This document shows, one piece after another, positions 35,070 through 46,215 of a DNA stretch of 64,000 nucleotides. The translations under genes and the position numbers were made by a program. A model generated the notes under the pieces. That model was given only the letters and a program-made list of their open reading frames with translations, did not search any database and was not told the origin of the DNA. This stretch comes from Halichondria panicea (lineage: Eukaryota; Porifera; Demospongiae; Suberitida; Halichondriidae). Position 1 is the first letter of the stretch; each line of letters opens with the position of its first letter. Location of the stretch: contig NC_087377.1 in NCBI RefSeq assembly GCF_963675165.1, forward strand, positions 7,581,122 to 7,645,121, read 5' to 3'.

Positions 35070-35279
35070 GTACCGTATAGCGGGTAATTTTCGTGGGGTA
35101 AAAAATTCGTTCAACTCGAAAAACGGTGGTTTTTGTGAGTAAAAAATTTCATTTAGTCTCGTGGCTGCACTGCATTCCTACGTTCCAGTAAGCCACGCCT
35201 ACGTTAAATTTCGTGGAGGTCAGCTTGCCCACGAAAATAACGAATATTTTACTCCACGAAAATTACCCGCTACACGGTA
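35070..35279. mobile_element. TACCGTATAGCGGG-family MITE
   Basis: Starts TACCGTATAGCGGGTAATTT, ends CCCGCTACACGGTA; TA at both edges. Confidence 0.82.
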
Positions 35280-35757
35280 GTGAAACAGCTAGGCTAGATC
35301 AGCACATACCTTTCTAATTGACAATGATTGTAGCTGGAATGCACCACCTTGCTCCCTCGTTTGCCTTTCTGCACCAGACACACAATTATAACGATGAGAA
35401 TTATCACAATGAAAACAATGACCACAATAACAATAGTAACTGCATAGAGAGAGATAATCTACAAGATCGAGCTATTGTAGGGTCACTGTAAAAGTCTAAC
35501 AAAGCTAGGCACCACACAAATAGAACAGATAAAATTAAGCAAGCTTTAGACGGAGCTTCAGTTAGAGTGGTGGTAATCAGTCATTCCATGAACATTGTGC
35601 AACAAAATGCTTTTAGAGGCCATTCCACGAATTATAAGTGCCTCGAAAATTTCGCGCTATGCGGTATACCATACAGCTTATATAGGGCCTTAGAGGATTT
35701 TATCAATTCACCTTAACCACACAAAAAACTCCATTTTCACGAATAAGTTTCCATTAT

Positions 35758-36106
35758 GGGACGACAGCTAAGTGAGGCACCTGATGTACCAACCCCTACA
35801 ATCCTGAGTGGATATCTAGAGTGGTGATCTGTTAGTGGAGAACTCTATGAATCAGAGTGTGGAGAATCAGTCAATCGGAGTCAGTCGGTATAAATGGAGA
35901 GGTCGATGATTCAGTGGAGAAAGGTCAATCCCGAGTCAGAGATGAAAACCATGGACAATGGTTTAAATTAGTGCTTACAGAGGAGGCCATTGTTAAGAAC
36001 TGAAACACAGCCGTATAAGAGGAAGGTGGGCCGGAGTGTGCCGGAAAGTGAAGTGATGAAGACAGGGGATAAATCTACAGAAGATGGAGGTGACAGTGGA
36101 CATGAG
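35758..36106 (+). pseudogene. Stray tail exon of the receptor family
   Basis: Plus-strand similarity to gene 1 tail exons: GAGGCACCTGATGTACC matches the APDLPP stretch, then GTGTGGAGAATCAGTC and GAGGAGGCCATTG match the later part, ending GATGGAGGTGACAGTGG at a GT donor as in exon B. It has many stops. It looks like a fusion of the end of exon A with the end of exon B. Confidence 0.6.
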
Positions 36107-36986
36107 GTACGTAAAGATTTCTGGATTATAGTATGCATGTCATGTATAATTACCTATACATACTTTAAGTGTTGTATCAAGATGAACTCTTGCATGGTAG
36201 AGATTGGGTAGACCCATTTTAATAAGAGCTCAGCACCTTCAGCTATTTTGATTTGATTCACTGATCACTAAAATCAGGGATATCCCTGTTAAAAGGGTGC
36301 TGACCCATAGTAACAAATTGATAACATTTAACCACAGAATGCAGATAGTATGGCTGCAATAATTGCACACGCAATGTTTACAATCACTGCGTGCGCATTA
36401 TATCTCATTAGTTGTGGCTGCGCTCGCACATACACTGTACTACCATACTACCGCAATATCATTTGGGGGCGTGGCTTTCATTTGCGAGCTATTTAGCCAT
36501 TACCGTAGAGGGTAAACGTTAAAACGTTCGATCTGGAGTTCCACGTGCAGGATAGGGCCTATATTTAGCATAGTTAACCCATGATGTCATGTTAACAACA
36601 TTACAGAGAGGTTTGATCCATATATGGTCTAGATTTTCCTAAACTGGGTGTGTCACAGCAAAAAAGTCTATAAATTGAACAACACAGGATGTTTCTAAAA
36701 AAACGTTCTGTAATATTGAAAAGCATTTCAAACAGCATAAAATGATATAAAAACCAAGTTCCTAGCACTAGTGGTTTTCTAAGCGGAACCATTTTTAGCT
36801 ATTCACTAAAAATGGCTTGCTGTACCTCTTTTGGGTGATATTTCTTCTTGATTCTTGAGGTAGGCACTAGTAGGATAGTGCTTTTAAGTATAGTGAAGGA
36901 CCTATGTCTCTACTGGCACCGCAGCAGTTTCATAGTTAGTTTTCCTTAGCAACAGTGTGTGGGCGTAGGTGGGCCAGCACCCTTAT
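36107..36986. other. Intergenic, no gene seen
   Basis: Short ORFs without recognisable features. GGGCGTGG motifs occur near 36468 and 36961. Confidence 0.4.
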
Positions 36987-37851
36987 CGCCTTATGCAGTG
37001 ATCATGTCTGCACATGCAACCATTAATCTCTACGTGTGCAGTGATCATGTCTGCACATGCAACCATTATAGTCTCTGCGTGTGCAGTGATCATGTCTGTA
37101 CATGCAGTGATCATGTCTGCACATGCAACCATTAGTCTGTGCACATGCAGTGATCATGTCTGCACATGCAACCATTAATCTCTGCACATGCAGTGATCAT
37201 ATCTGCACATGCAACCATTAGTCTCTGCGTGTGCAGTGATCATGTCTGCACATGCAACCATTAGTCTCTGCGTGTGCAGTGATCATGTCTGCACATGCAG
37301 TGATCATGTCTGCACATGCAACCATTAGTCTCTGCACATGCAGTGATCATGTCTGCACATGCAACCATTAGTCTCTGCACATGCAGTGATCATGTCTGCA
37401 CATGCAAAATGTGTTCCAGCCGAGTACTTCAATGGCAGATTCGTCTTCATCCATGTCCATATCATCTATTATATCCATCATTAATTTTTAATACATCTTT
37501 AATACACGTGCTTTAAATAGAGCTGCTGCATCAGGTCAAAGTATATGTTTCTCAATGGGACTCAGGTACACCTATACTGTACTGCATGTGCAGAGATTAA
37601 TGGTTGCATGTGCAGACATGATCACTGCATGTGTAGAGACTAATGGTTGCATGTGCAGACATGATCACTGCATGTGCAGAGATTAATGGTTGCATGTGCA
37701 GACATGATCACTGCACACGCAGAGACTAATGGTTGCATGTGCAGACATGATCACTACATGTGCAGAGACTAATGGTTGCATGTGCAGACATGATCACTGC
37801 ATGTGCAGAGACTGATGGTTGCATGTGCAGACATGATCACTGCATAAGGCG
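36987..37851. mobile_element. Foldback element with tandem-repeat arms
   Basis: The left arm (about 36987-37405) is a tandem array of a 46-bp unit containing GCAGTGATCATGTCTGCACA and TGCAACCATTAGTCTCTGC. The right arm (about 37580-37851) is the same array in inverted orientation. The outer ends CGCCTTATGCAGTGATCATG pair exactly. The central 175 bp is unique. This layout resembles Drosophila FB elements, whose long terminal repeats are built from short tandem units. Confidence 0.85.
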
Positions 37852-38053
37852 ATCATTGCACGTGCATGCTATGTCGGTATATTCACACCAGGACACGCCT
37901 ATGTATATGCAGACATTATTATTGAAACACACGGCGCGCCATACGAGCTAGTGTCACATGAATATCACATGCCAACAATGATTACAGTGTACAGCTAGCT
38001 ATTACAGTATAGTACAGCTAGCAGCTCAGACTAGCTACTCTGACAGTACTGTA
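37852..38053. other. Intergenic, no gene seen
   Basis: AT-rich with TAGCTAGC palindromes, no gene. Confidence 0.4.
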
Positions 38054-38967
38054 CCCTCGCGAAAATAAGCCCATCTTGAATAAACGCCCATCCCCTCTTT
38101 TGCTTCGAAGTTCTTGCACGAGGGTATTTTCACTCGATTATAAGCCCACCCAGAATAAGAAGTTGAGCATGCGCAGTAGCTGAATGCCACATGTTCACTA
38201 GTGAAGAAAGGAAGTTTTAGGTAGTAGCTAGTAAGACTATACTCCTTGCTGGACCAAGATCAGACATTATAACTTTCTCTGTATGGATCTGTTTGCCCCC
38301 TGAAGATGTATATGCAGGGAACAAGTAGTCCTATATGCTGAGAAAGGAAAACACAAGTCCAAGAAAGTTATCACACAGGCTAACTTTGCAGGTTACCTTG
38401 CCTTGGTTTTCTGAAACAAAGTACCTGATAGCTGCTCTGTAGGAGTATGACCTACCATCCTTTGAGAAGTTTCTGCTACATATACATCTAACATCAACGA
38501 ATAGAGTCAGAGTCCACTTCTTCATGTTCATTCTCTTGTCATGCTTTAATCATACTCATGCATTAGTTTATAACATTGTTGTTAATAAAATGCTCATACA
38601 GTTGAGCCTCGGTTATCCGAATCCCGGTTATCCGAATCCTCGATTATCCGAATGCTAGAGCATAGTGCAATCTGAGCATGCGCAGTAGGAAATTGCCCAC
38701 GTGGCTGGCAAAAAGCCAGCTTTTGATTATCTGAATATTTCACTTACCCGAATGGGCCCGGGGACAAAGGTGTTCGGATAACCGAGGCTCAACTGTACTA
38801 TTAAATGAAAATACAATAAGAATTGGCATAGAGCAAAGTGTAAACCTCGATTTGAGGCCGCGGGTGGGCGTATGTTGGAATGAAAATTCGCCGTTCGCGA
38901 TTAAACGCCCAGTCCCCTAATAAGCCTAGACTTCTTGCAGAAAAGGGTGGGCGTATTTTCGCGAGGG
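38054..38967. mobile_element. CCCTCGCGAAAATA element, 914 bp, TA target
   Basis: CCCTCGCGAAAATAAGCCCA at the left pairs with the complement of GGGCGTATTTTCGCGAGGG at the right, TA on both sides. A second MITE is nested inside it (38599-38795). Confidence 0.82.
38599..38795. mobile_element. pogo/Tigger-like MITE, nested
   Basis: CAGTTGAGCCTCGGTTATCC at the left and the complement at the right, flanked by TA. The left end has three tandem GGTTATCCGAATC-type units. The CAG...GGTTATCCGAA ends resemble those of pogo/Tigger-type elements. Confidence 0.8.
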
Positions 38968-39281
38968 TACGGTATAGCACTGAGAATGATATATCAGTTT
39001 TATCAAGAGTTCATTGAACATGAATATAATACGCATAGCAGTTAGCTAGAGTGCAATTGGAATTGGAATTCATTGAGTGCCCTTATCTATTATAGGTTGA
39101 GAGCTGAGGTTTAAAAGAGAATTCATCTCGAAGTAAGTGTGTAGGCAGGTAAGCTTAACAGTGTAATTTTTACCTTTTATAATAGTACCATGTTAATAGT
39201 CTAGTAGGGTGTCGTATCAACTGACGTGACGCTATAAAGGTATATTAGAGTAGACGGATATCCGAGTAGACTATATCGAAG

Positions 39282-40038
39282 CAGAGATACAAAAGAAAGG
39301 GGATTGGAAACGAAATTTTTACGAAATTTTTGCGTGAAGCATTCCGCGTTATAGGGCGTGGCTAAAACTACAAAGGATTATATTTATAGTCAGCATGCTC
39401 ATTACCAGTCTTGACTGCTCTACAATGTGCTGTACATAGAAACAGTGAAATTGATCATTTTTAATGTTGATTTTTCTAAAAAGTAAAGAGAATTTAGCTC
39501 TAAAAAGTCGACTAAGCCATGCAGCCACTATTACTAGACAAATAAATGCTATGCAAGAAGAAATAGCCTTTACTATGAAGTCGTAGGAGGGACAGGCCCG
39601 TGGCGTGTCTAAAAGTATACTAAAGCAGTTTGAAGGACTATACTGCAAACGTTTATGAACAGTACATAGCATGAAGCCATTCTATGTAGCACTTAGATAC
39701 ATAATAACCAAGTCAAGCAATGTCCTTTGCTGTTTTGACTTCACAGGAGGGACAGAGAAAAGTTGACATAGAGTAATTCAAGCTAAACTCAAAAAAATTG
39801 GAAACAGAGTAAAGACAACGGACTTAGAGCTTGTCAGTGGTATAAGCTTACTTCTCTCAAGTATCTCCCAGGCCCTGAGTGATCTCTAGTGGATAGGAGA
39901 GCTAGAAACCAGGGATACAAAACTTTTCCATGTAATTATTTGCGAGCGCAATAATTACACGGAGTGCTTCACCGAATGTCAGTCCTTTTACATAGGGCGT
40001 GGGCGGTCGTTTCCAATCCCCTTTCTTTTGTATCTCTG
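39282..40038. mobile_element. GGGATTGGAAACG-family element with 7-bp TSD
   Basis: Ends CAGAGATACAAAAGAAAG then GGGATTGGAAACG, mirrored at 40038. ATCGAAG occurs on both sides (39275-39281, 40039-40045). The 757-bp interior has no supported ORF and matches 60635-61440. Confidence 0.85.
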
Positions 40039-41052
40039 ATCGAAGACACACTATTTTCGAATTCTTTTTTATGACAGTGGCTCTGTGCATCTAAGCTGTA
40101 GTACCGTAATTGATGTAATTACAGCGCCACTATAATTTAAGCGCCACGTCAGCATCAGCATAATTTGTTGGGTCCTAAAAAAGCGCCAACCGTTGTTGGA
40201 ATTATTTTTTTATGGCGCTTATAAAAAGGCTTGTTTGAGACATAAAGACAATCATCCTGCATCTTTGACTTCCTTCACTTCTAAACAGTTGTCTAACCCA
40301 TAGCTACAGTCGTTGTTCACAAGTCACTCAGCTCTCAACGTAGCCTTCTTCACCGGCCTTCATAGAAAAGAAGGCCTGCTATCGACTGCTTGCGCAAAAT
40401 TATTGGATATTTTTTCCCGTAAAATTTCCTGGATACATCAGAGAAAATATCCTAAAAGTCATACACAGAGCTATATAGCTAGCTAGCTAGAGACAGAGCT
40501 GTGTACGTGTAGGTTTGTTGTACCAGCTATTTTCTTCTGCAGCAGTACAATGTATATAATTATAGACCTATTGCAGTGACGTAATTAATAATGATGTCAT
40601 TGGAATGTCAGCCATTTTGAGGTACCAGTAACAGACTTTTACATACAATGAACACGATTTGGCTAGTATTTAGCACCAAAAAGATACCCTTTGTAGAAGG
40701 TTACTTATCTTTAAAACAAGACCAAGGTGGCAAGAAGAAGTACCTGAACAAGCTAGATATCATTATTGGACTAGATCCTTCAAAATGCGGCTGAAAACAA
40801 AAAGTGAAAAGAGATGGCTCTGTACTAGTGGAAATGTGCACATTGCAATGACATAAGAGTTATTTTCAAGTTTATAATTATGTGTTAGCTACATTTAGCT
40901 ACATACTGTATATGATTTGTGACATGTGTGTGCAAGTATGAACTGAATTGAACATTCTATGAAAAAGTTACAGGAACAGCAAAACTGCAGAAAATACACA
41001 AGCCATTCTCCATGTCTCGGGCTGCTCAGCTCTAATTCTTTGTCTCTTTGAC

Positions 41053-41960
41053 CATAGATAGTAGAGGAAGGGGATTGGAAACACAGGCAATTAGCACTAT
41101 TTCACACGGACCGTCCTAGATCCTTGCTACAAGCCGCGACCATGGATGCAACTTGAAGTGCTGAGCTTGCAATAAACTTTTTGTGCACTAATGGCAGTTT
41201 ATGCTAAACTAAAAGCTTAAAGCAAGCTTATGATCATGCATAGACAACAATGAACAATCAATATAAGGTATAAGCATGGTCTAAACATAATTATACATGA
41301 ATTATCAATGTTCTTCCAGTGATTTCTCAGTCCAAGTTCTTGCCACACATCGACACTGCGGTGATAAAATCAGAGCATGAATAGAAAATCTAATGGATTG
41401 GAAGCAATAATATGGACATGATCTTTAATATTGCCGAGTCTCGAATATAATCTCAGCTTAGTTACGGAGATGCTACCCCGCAAAGATGGCTAGTGGAAAT
41501 CAACAAATCGGTCAATAACTCAAAAAGTATGATATCCCCACTTCCAATATATAGCTGAAGCAATAAAATAACATCATGTACTACTACTGTAACCATTCAT
41601 TTACAATAGATGCAATTCATATGTCAGTTCTTACCCCACAAATAAAAAGAAGAAGCTAAGTGTTGTAAAATCTTCAAATTTTGTGTGCTACCAAGAGTGA
41701 ACATAACTTCTAGCTAGTAATAATGTTTCATTTTGTACCTAGCCATGCCTCAAGACAAATTTTAGGGCTATTCATACATTTACTTACCTAGTATCCTCTC
41801 ATTTGCTTCTTTTCAAAAGCTTCTCTTGACCTCAAAACCAGTAAAATCACACCTCAAGGTGTCTATAGGTTGCAACGCGCACGGTCCCAGATGCCTTACG
41901 TTGCAAGCATAAGCTCACGTGATCCCGTTTCCAATCCCCTTCCTCTACTATATATCTATG
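41053..41960. mobile_element. GGGATTGGAAACG-family element, nested
   Basis: CATAGATAGTAGAGGAAG then GGGATTGGAAAC, mirrored at the right end; TSD CTTTGAC at 41046-41052 and 41961-41967. No ORF. Confidence 0.82.
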
Positions 41961-42061
41961 CTTTGACTTGGGATGACACTTGGGAGTCAGTAGAAGTTCT
42001 TGTCTTTATCCCTACTACTAGGATTTCCACAATATATAAGTACTATTTTTACCTATAAACT

Positions 42062-42658
42062 TAGCCTTGATTCCAGGCCGCTCTCAATTGAGAAAGACGG
42101 CCTGGTATACACTGTCTGCGCATGCGTCAATTGCCCCAAGATTCTTGGGGATCGAGATATCTTAGTAAATTAGTCAGTATAATTATTGTATATTTTACAA
42201 TGATGTCATTGCAGTAGTTTTAATAAAATAACACAGCTACTTACAACATTTATGACCTAAACTAGTGACTAGTTTTGTTGTGATGGCTTGTACTTCTGTT
42301 CTGCTCTTGCTCAAGCTCTCTCCAGTGTTGAAAAGTCAGGTTTTGTCTTCTTTTGTACTGTGGTAGAGTAGTGGGAGTTTTTCTGTCAGTACCTACCGGC
42401 TCTGGCAAGTCTACTTGCTTCCAGACGCTTGTTTGATGCCATCTCAGTAAGATCAGTGCTCCTTGTATGAGCCTAGAGTTGTGATGGCGATTTCTCTCTC
42501 TTGACACTAATAGTTTAATCAACCACGTGGGTGACCATAGTACAAAAGGTTAATTGATAAATTACAAAGAGTTTTACTAACAAATTTACTATTGAATCCA
42601 CCCACGCGCAAACAGTGGTTACCAGGCCCTCTAGTGAGAGGAGCTGGGATAGAGGCTA
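42062..42658. mobile_element. TAGCCTCGA-family element, nested, 9-bp TSD
   Basis: TAGCCTTGATTCCAGGCC and the right end CTGGGATAGAGGCTA; inward blocks CTCTCAATTGAG and CTAGTGAGAG and GCCTGGTA are mirrored. TSD CTATAAACT at 42053-42061 and 42659-42667. Confidence 0.82.
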
Positions 42659-42771
42659 CTATAAACTGTACAAGTCTGTTTGATGTGGTACCCCAAAATG
42701 GCGGCTATCATTGAAATATCAAAGCGTGGCGTCATAACCACACCCACTGCAATGGGTCTATAGTAGACTTT

Positions 42772-43223
42772 CAGAGGAGGAACGCCAGGGTCAATAGGGT
42801 CACGTTTAATGAAGAATTAAACATTCTTGTTCTGGGTTCTTGACCTTTGCTGCATATAGCAGCTTAGCGCTTCTGTTCTTTATTTGCCTGCTTAGAAAGC
42901 TTACTATACCTAGATCTATCCAGTGCAGCAAGCCAGTACATCAACATTTATACCCTAGCCACGGAAGGCTAATTTCCATATCGTGTGGTTTTGAAGAATG
43001 CAATAAAAGGTCAAAGGTTGCAATTAAATCCTGGATCTCCTCTCTCAAGCTGCTTCCTCTGGGGCGCGATAGCTCAACCGATTTCTGTTGTGATTATAAA
43101 GAGGATCAAGCTATTGATGGTGTATAAACTCAGGGGCGCGAGGGTAAACTCAGTTTTAGATGTAAAACATAGGCCACGTGGTGTTTTAATTAGTGACCTT
43201 TTGACACTGGCATTCCTCCTCTG
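42772..43223. mobile_element. CAGAGGAGGAA element, nested, 9-bp TSD
   Basis: CAGAGGAGGAACGCCAGG at the left, CCTGGC-like complement ending TTCCTCCTCTG at the right; TSD GTAGACTTT at 42763-42771 and 43224-43232. Ends resemble 20724-21040 and 23204-23956. Confidence 0.84.
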
Positions 43224-43586
43224 GTAGACTTTCACCAAAGTTAGTGTTAAATGGGCGTGGCCTGTCCATATAGGCTCTTGTCAGTTTTCACCCCGTTCAG
43301 ACAATCGTCATCCACACTGTTGCAGGCTGTGAGTCTTTTGTTAACATAGCAGGCTAAGGGTAGCTATCAGAGAATGCTATCCAATGGGCTAGAAACCTTC
43401 AATCGAACTTTCTATCTACTTCCTTCAATCCACTTCCGTTCGTTGTGATGTCATAGTTTTACTGAGCATTATACGATGTTATCCAAAGCCCCCAGATACC
43501 GGGGGGATATTAGCGCATGCGCAAGCAGTCGATACCAGGCCCACTTCCCTAAGTGAAGTGGGAAGTGCGGCCTGGGATCGAGGCTA

Positions 43587-44200
43587 CTCTCAATGGTGCA
43601 GCTAGCAAGCGAAACTGAGCTAGACCACGCCTACAAATTCGCTATTGAAATTCGCTTTTGCAATTCACTTTGCAGTTGACTTTTGCAGTTGCTCAATCAC
43701 GTGACATCACATATGCTTTCTATTCATCAATATGATTTTACAGCATTAAGGGCATAATAAATGAAGAAGTACTGTAAGCACAGACCTGATGGCAAGCCTG
43801 AAGAAACAGGTTACCATAATTATGCCTCGAGGCGTAGCCGCATGAGGGATATGGGTAAAGTTGTCTGTGTTTCTGTGTGTCTGTGTGTGTGTCTGTTCCA
43901 ACTGTAACTGCTCAACGGTTGCAATGCGACGAAAACTAACAGCTTCTATAGGCTTCTAGCCACGTTCTCTTGGATTTTGATTCGTGGATTAGCAAACTAA
44001 AGCTTCTTTCTCGAGTTATTGCTAGTTTGACTCACATTGAAGGCTGTTGCAGTCTCTTCAGAATCTTTCATAGCATCATCTGTTCGCACAAACTTTCTAT
44101 TCAACACATGAGTTAGCCTTGCACTAAAGCGCTAGCTCTTTGTTAGCTACAAGAGTCAGAAAAGATCTGTTAAAACAGCTAGCTAGCTATATAGTATAGT
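43587..44200. other. Repeat-derived, no gene
   Basis: Contains TTTGCAGTT-type tandem motifs at 43640-43700, inverted relative to 46107-46215, a GTGTGTCTGT run near 43870, and a GAGGCGTAGCC stretch like the Helitron-like family. Confidence 0.4.
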
Positions 44201-45242
44201 CAAGGGCGTATGAAGAGAAGAGGGTATGCAACTACTATCTATCAGAAAACAAATGGGCGGGGTTTTATATCTAAAAATAGTAAAGAATGCATTGCACGTG
44301 CACCGTTTTTGTGCGTGCACGGTGAAGATATACGGAAACTTACAGAGAAAGTAGCTATTTTAGCTACTAGCTAACATACTGCAGAAGATTGTAGCTCTCT
44401 ATACTAGTAGTAAATGATGCTAACAATGCTCAGTGACACTAGAAAGTGAGTAGCATAGTCGTACTAGAAGCAACAAGCCAGAAACCACAAACTTTGAGTT
44501 GTTGCCTCAAATCCTTGGTTTCTTTGACTCCTGTCTTGATGTAGCAGGTATAGCAATCATAGTGTTAAACTACTACGACTTATAAACTAACAGGATATGT
44601 TATACAAGAGAGATAAACAAGCTAATGGAAGAAAGTAGATAAAATGTGCCGACTCAGCAGCTTGGATGAGTTTGGAGTTTTTACATAGAAAACATAAGCT
44701 CACGTGAATCTTAATTAATCGTGACCAACCTCCTCTAGTGGGTGGTTGGCTAAATATAGCATATCCTGCTGACTCATCAGTTTTTTGACGCATACGCAGT
44801 TTAGATTGTGAGTTGCATGCCCTCTTCTCTTCATACGCCCTTGGTAGTCTGGGGGCCAGACCTTTTTCTCAGAGAGGGGAGGGGGAAGAGAGAAAGAAGG
44901 TCTGGAGACTCTTGCAGCACTTCCGTGTGCTCTTGGAATGTCAATAGGGAGGAGACTGTGATATTGGAGGTTATAAAGAAGGAGTAGATGTAGCAATACT
45001 CTCATTTCATTGGCTGTATCTAAATTCCATTGGCTGTAATCCAAATTCCACAAAGGCAATACTCGCATTTCATTGGGTTAAAAAATCACATGACATAGGA
45101 TATGCATTTCATTGGTTCTGGCCACATTCCGCTAGAGCACACGGAAATGCTGCAAGAGTCTCCAGACCTAATCCTAGCTCTCTTGATTTTGCCCCCGAGC
45201 TATTAGGTCTGGCCCCCAGACTAACGCCCTTGGTATAGCCAT
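44201..45242. mobile_element. Foldback element with a nested MITE at its right end
   Basis: CAAGGGCGTATGAAGAGAAG at 44203 is mirrored by CTTCTCTTCATACGCCCTTG ending 44844, and by CGCCCTTGGTATAG beyond the nested element. No transposase. Confidence 0.6.
44845..45225. mobile_element. TAGTCTGGGGGCCAGACC MITE with 10-bp TSD
   Basis: TAGTCTGGGGGCCAGACC at the left and its exact complement at the right, with CTCTTGCAGCA and CTCCAGAC mirrored further in. The 10-mer ACGCCCTTGG lies at 44835-44844 and 45226-45235. 381 bp, no ORF. Confidence 0.87.
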
Positions 45243-45791
45243 TGTGAACTTAATCTCTTTGGACACACCCTTTAATTATTCCTGTGGATGCAATGCGCAT
45301 GTGCGCTCCTCCCCACATGTTGGAGAATCCAGTGGCAGAATCAACTTACTTCTTCATGTTCTTTTTCTTGAGGTCCTGGTATATATAGCGGTAAGCCACA
45401 AAACAAATAATACCATATAGACTAGATAACAATAACTGGTAACAATAGATACATGTACACAAGTCTTTTCTTCTCAGTATTAATATAGATAGATACACAC
45501 TTTCTGCCGGCTTCTTTATATACTATACTGTGCTATACTACTGTCTGTGCTTAAATTCTCTCTTACTCTGTGCCTTTGACAAACTCACAGTATACACTAT
45601 TAACTGTGGACACCCCTTTCTTGTGAAACAATCAAAGCACATTGCAAATTATTTACCTCTTCTATAACACTCTAATACTTTTGAGCGAAAGCAAAAACAT
45701 GGCGAGAGGCATTAGCAAGCGCACGCTTGCAATACTCGTTATATAATAAACACCTAGATATGTATGTTGCAACAACATAATTATTTCTTAT
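45243..45791. other. Intergenic, no gene seen
   Basis: No ORF or repeat assigned. Confidence 0.4.
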
Positions 45792-46076
45792 AAGAAACAG
45801 GCAAGAGAATAATTATGCTGGCTAGCTAGCTGTGTCTAATATCTGCTGTGTCTGTCTGTGTTTGAACGATTATTTATAAGGTCTCCACTAGTAAAAGTAT
45901 TTCGATTATCAACAGATATGTTGAAATGGGGTATTCAATGTCTGCATACATGTACATCCTGTTATATTACCATATCGTTGAGTTGTTGCGTAGAGAAATG
46001 TGCCATGATAAACACAGACAGACACAGCTTAGACACAGCTAGCTAGCCAGCATAATTATTTTCTTGCCTGTTTCTT
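45792..46076. repeat. Foldback, about 60-bp arms
   Basis: GAAACAGGCAAGAGAATAAT then GCTGGCTAGCTAGCTGTG is mirrored at 46020-46073 with few mismatches. Loop about 165 bp. Confidence 0.75.
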
Positions 46077-46106
46077 ACATTTGATGTCACGTGATTATTG
46101 TGTGAT

Positions 46107-46215
46107 TGAGCAACTGCAAAAGTCAATTGCAGAAGCGAACTGCAAAAGCGAACTGCAAAAGCGAGCTGCAAAAGCGCAGTTGAACTGCAAAATGAACCGC
46201 AAACGCAAAATGGAG
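46107..46215. repeat. Tandem 12-13 bp repeat GCGAACTGCAAAA
   Basis: Seven or eight imperfect units (AACTGCAAAAGCG, GAGCTGCAAAAGCG, AACTGCAAAATG). Related to the inverted block at 43640-43700. Confidence 0.8.

Larger units (their letters stand above)
31565..35439 (-). pseudogene. Receptor gene 4: inverted copy from TM exon to death-domain-like exon
   Basis: Minus-strand exons in order: 35439-35310 (TM helix, then QKGKRGSK; the gene 2 donor is mutated GT to CT but a later GT keeps phase 2), 33187-33081 (QHQYMLVEHKPSDK, with an 11-bp deletion that shifts the frame), 32673-32533 (141 nt, QGQYVPVETKPASS and VIYVVVDKDKLKPV, intact), 32201-32142 (Pro-rich, CGA to TGA stop) and 31844-31565. The last exon has a 2-bp insertion before a 74-codon open stretch resembling a death domain. 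The PPxY exons and ectodomain are missing. With three independent lesions it is a pseudogene as read, but it preserves a C-terminal domain lost from genes 1 and 2. Confidence 0.72.
40341..43586. mobile_element. Large TAGCCTCGA-family element containing three nested insertions
   Basis: The ends TAGCCTTCTTCACCGGCC and GGCCTGGGATCGAGGCTA are followed inward by a matched CTATCGACTGCTTGCGCA. The flanks are CTCTCAACG (40332-40340) and CTCTCAATG (43587-43595), an 8/9 TSD. Within it sit 41053-41960, 42062-42658 and 42772-43223. No transposase is evident. Confidence 0.65.

Noticed and set aside
37000-37850. Regularly spaced repeats resembling a CRISPR array
   Set aside because: Units are directly abutting without unique spacers, switch orientation, and the genome is eukaryotic.
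42840-43227. Hydrophobic ORFs of 80-95 codons
   Set aside because: They lie inside a nested non-autonomous element (42772-43223 and flank) and have no recognisable domain.
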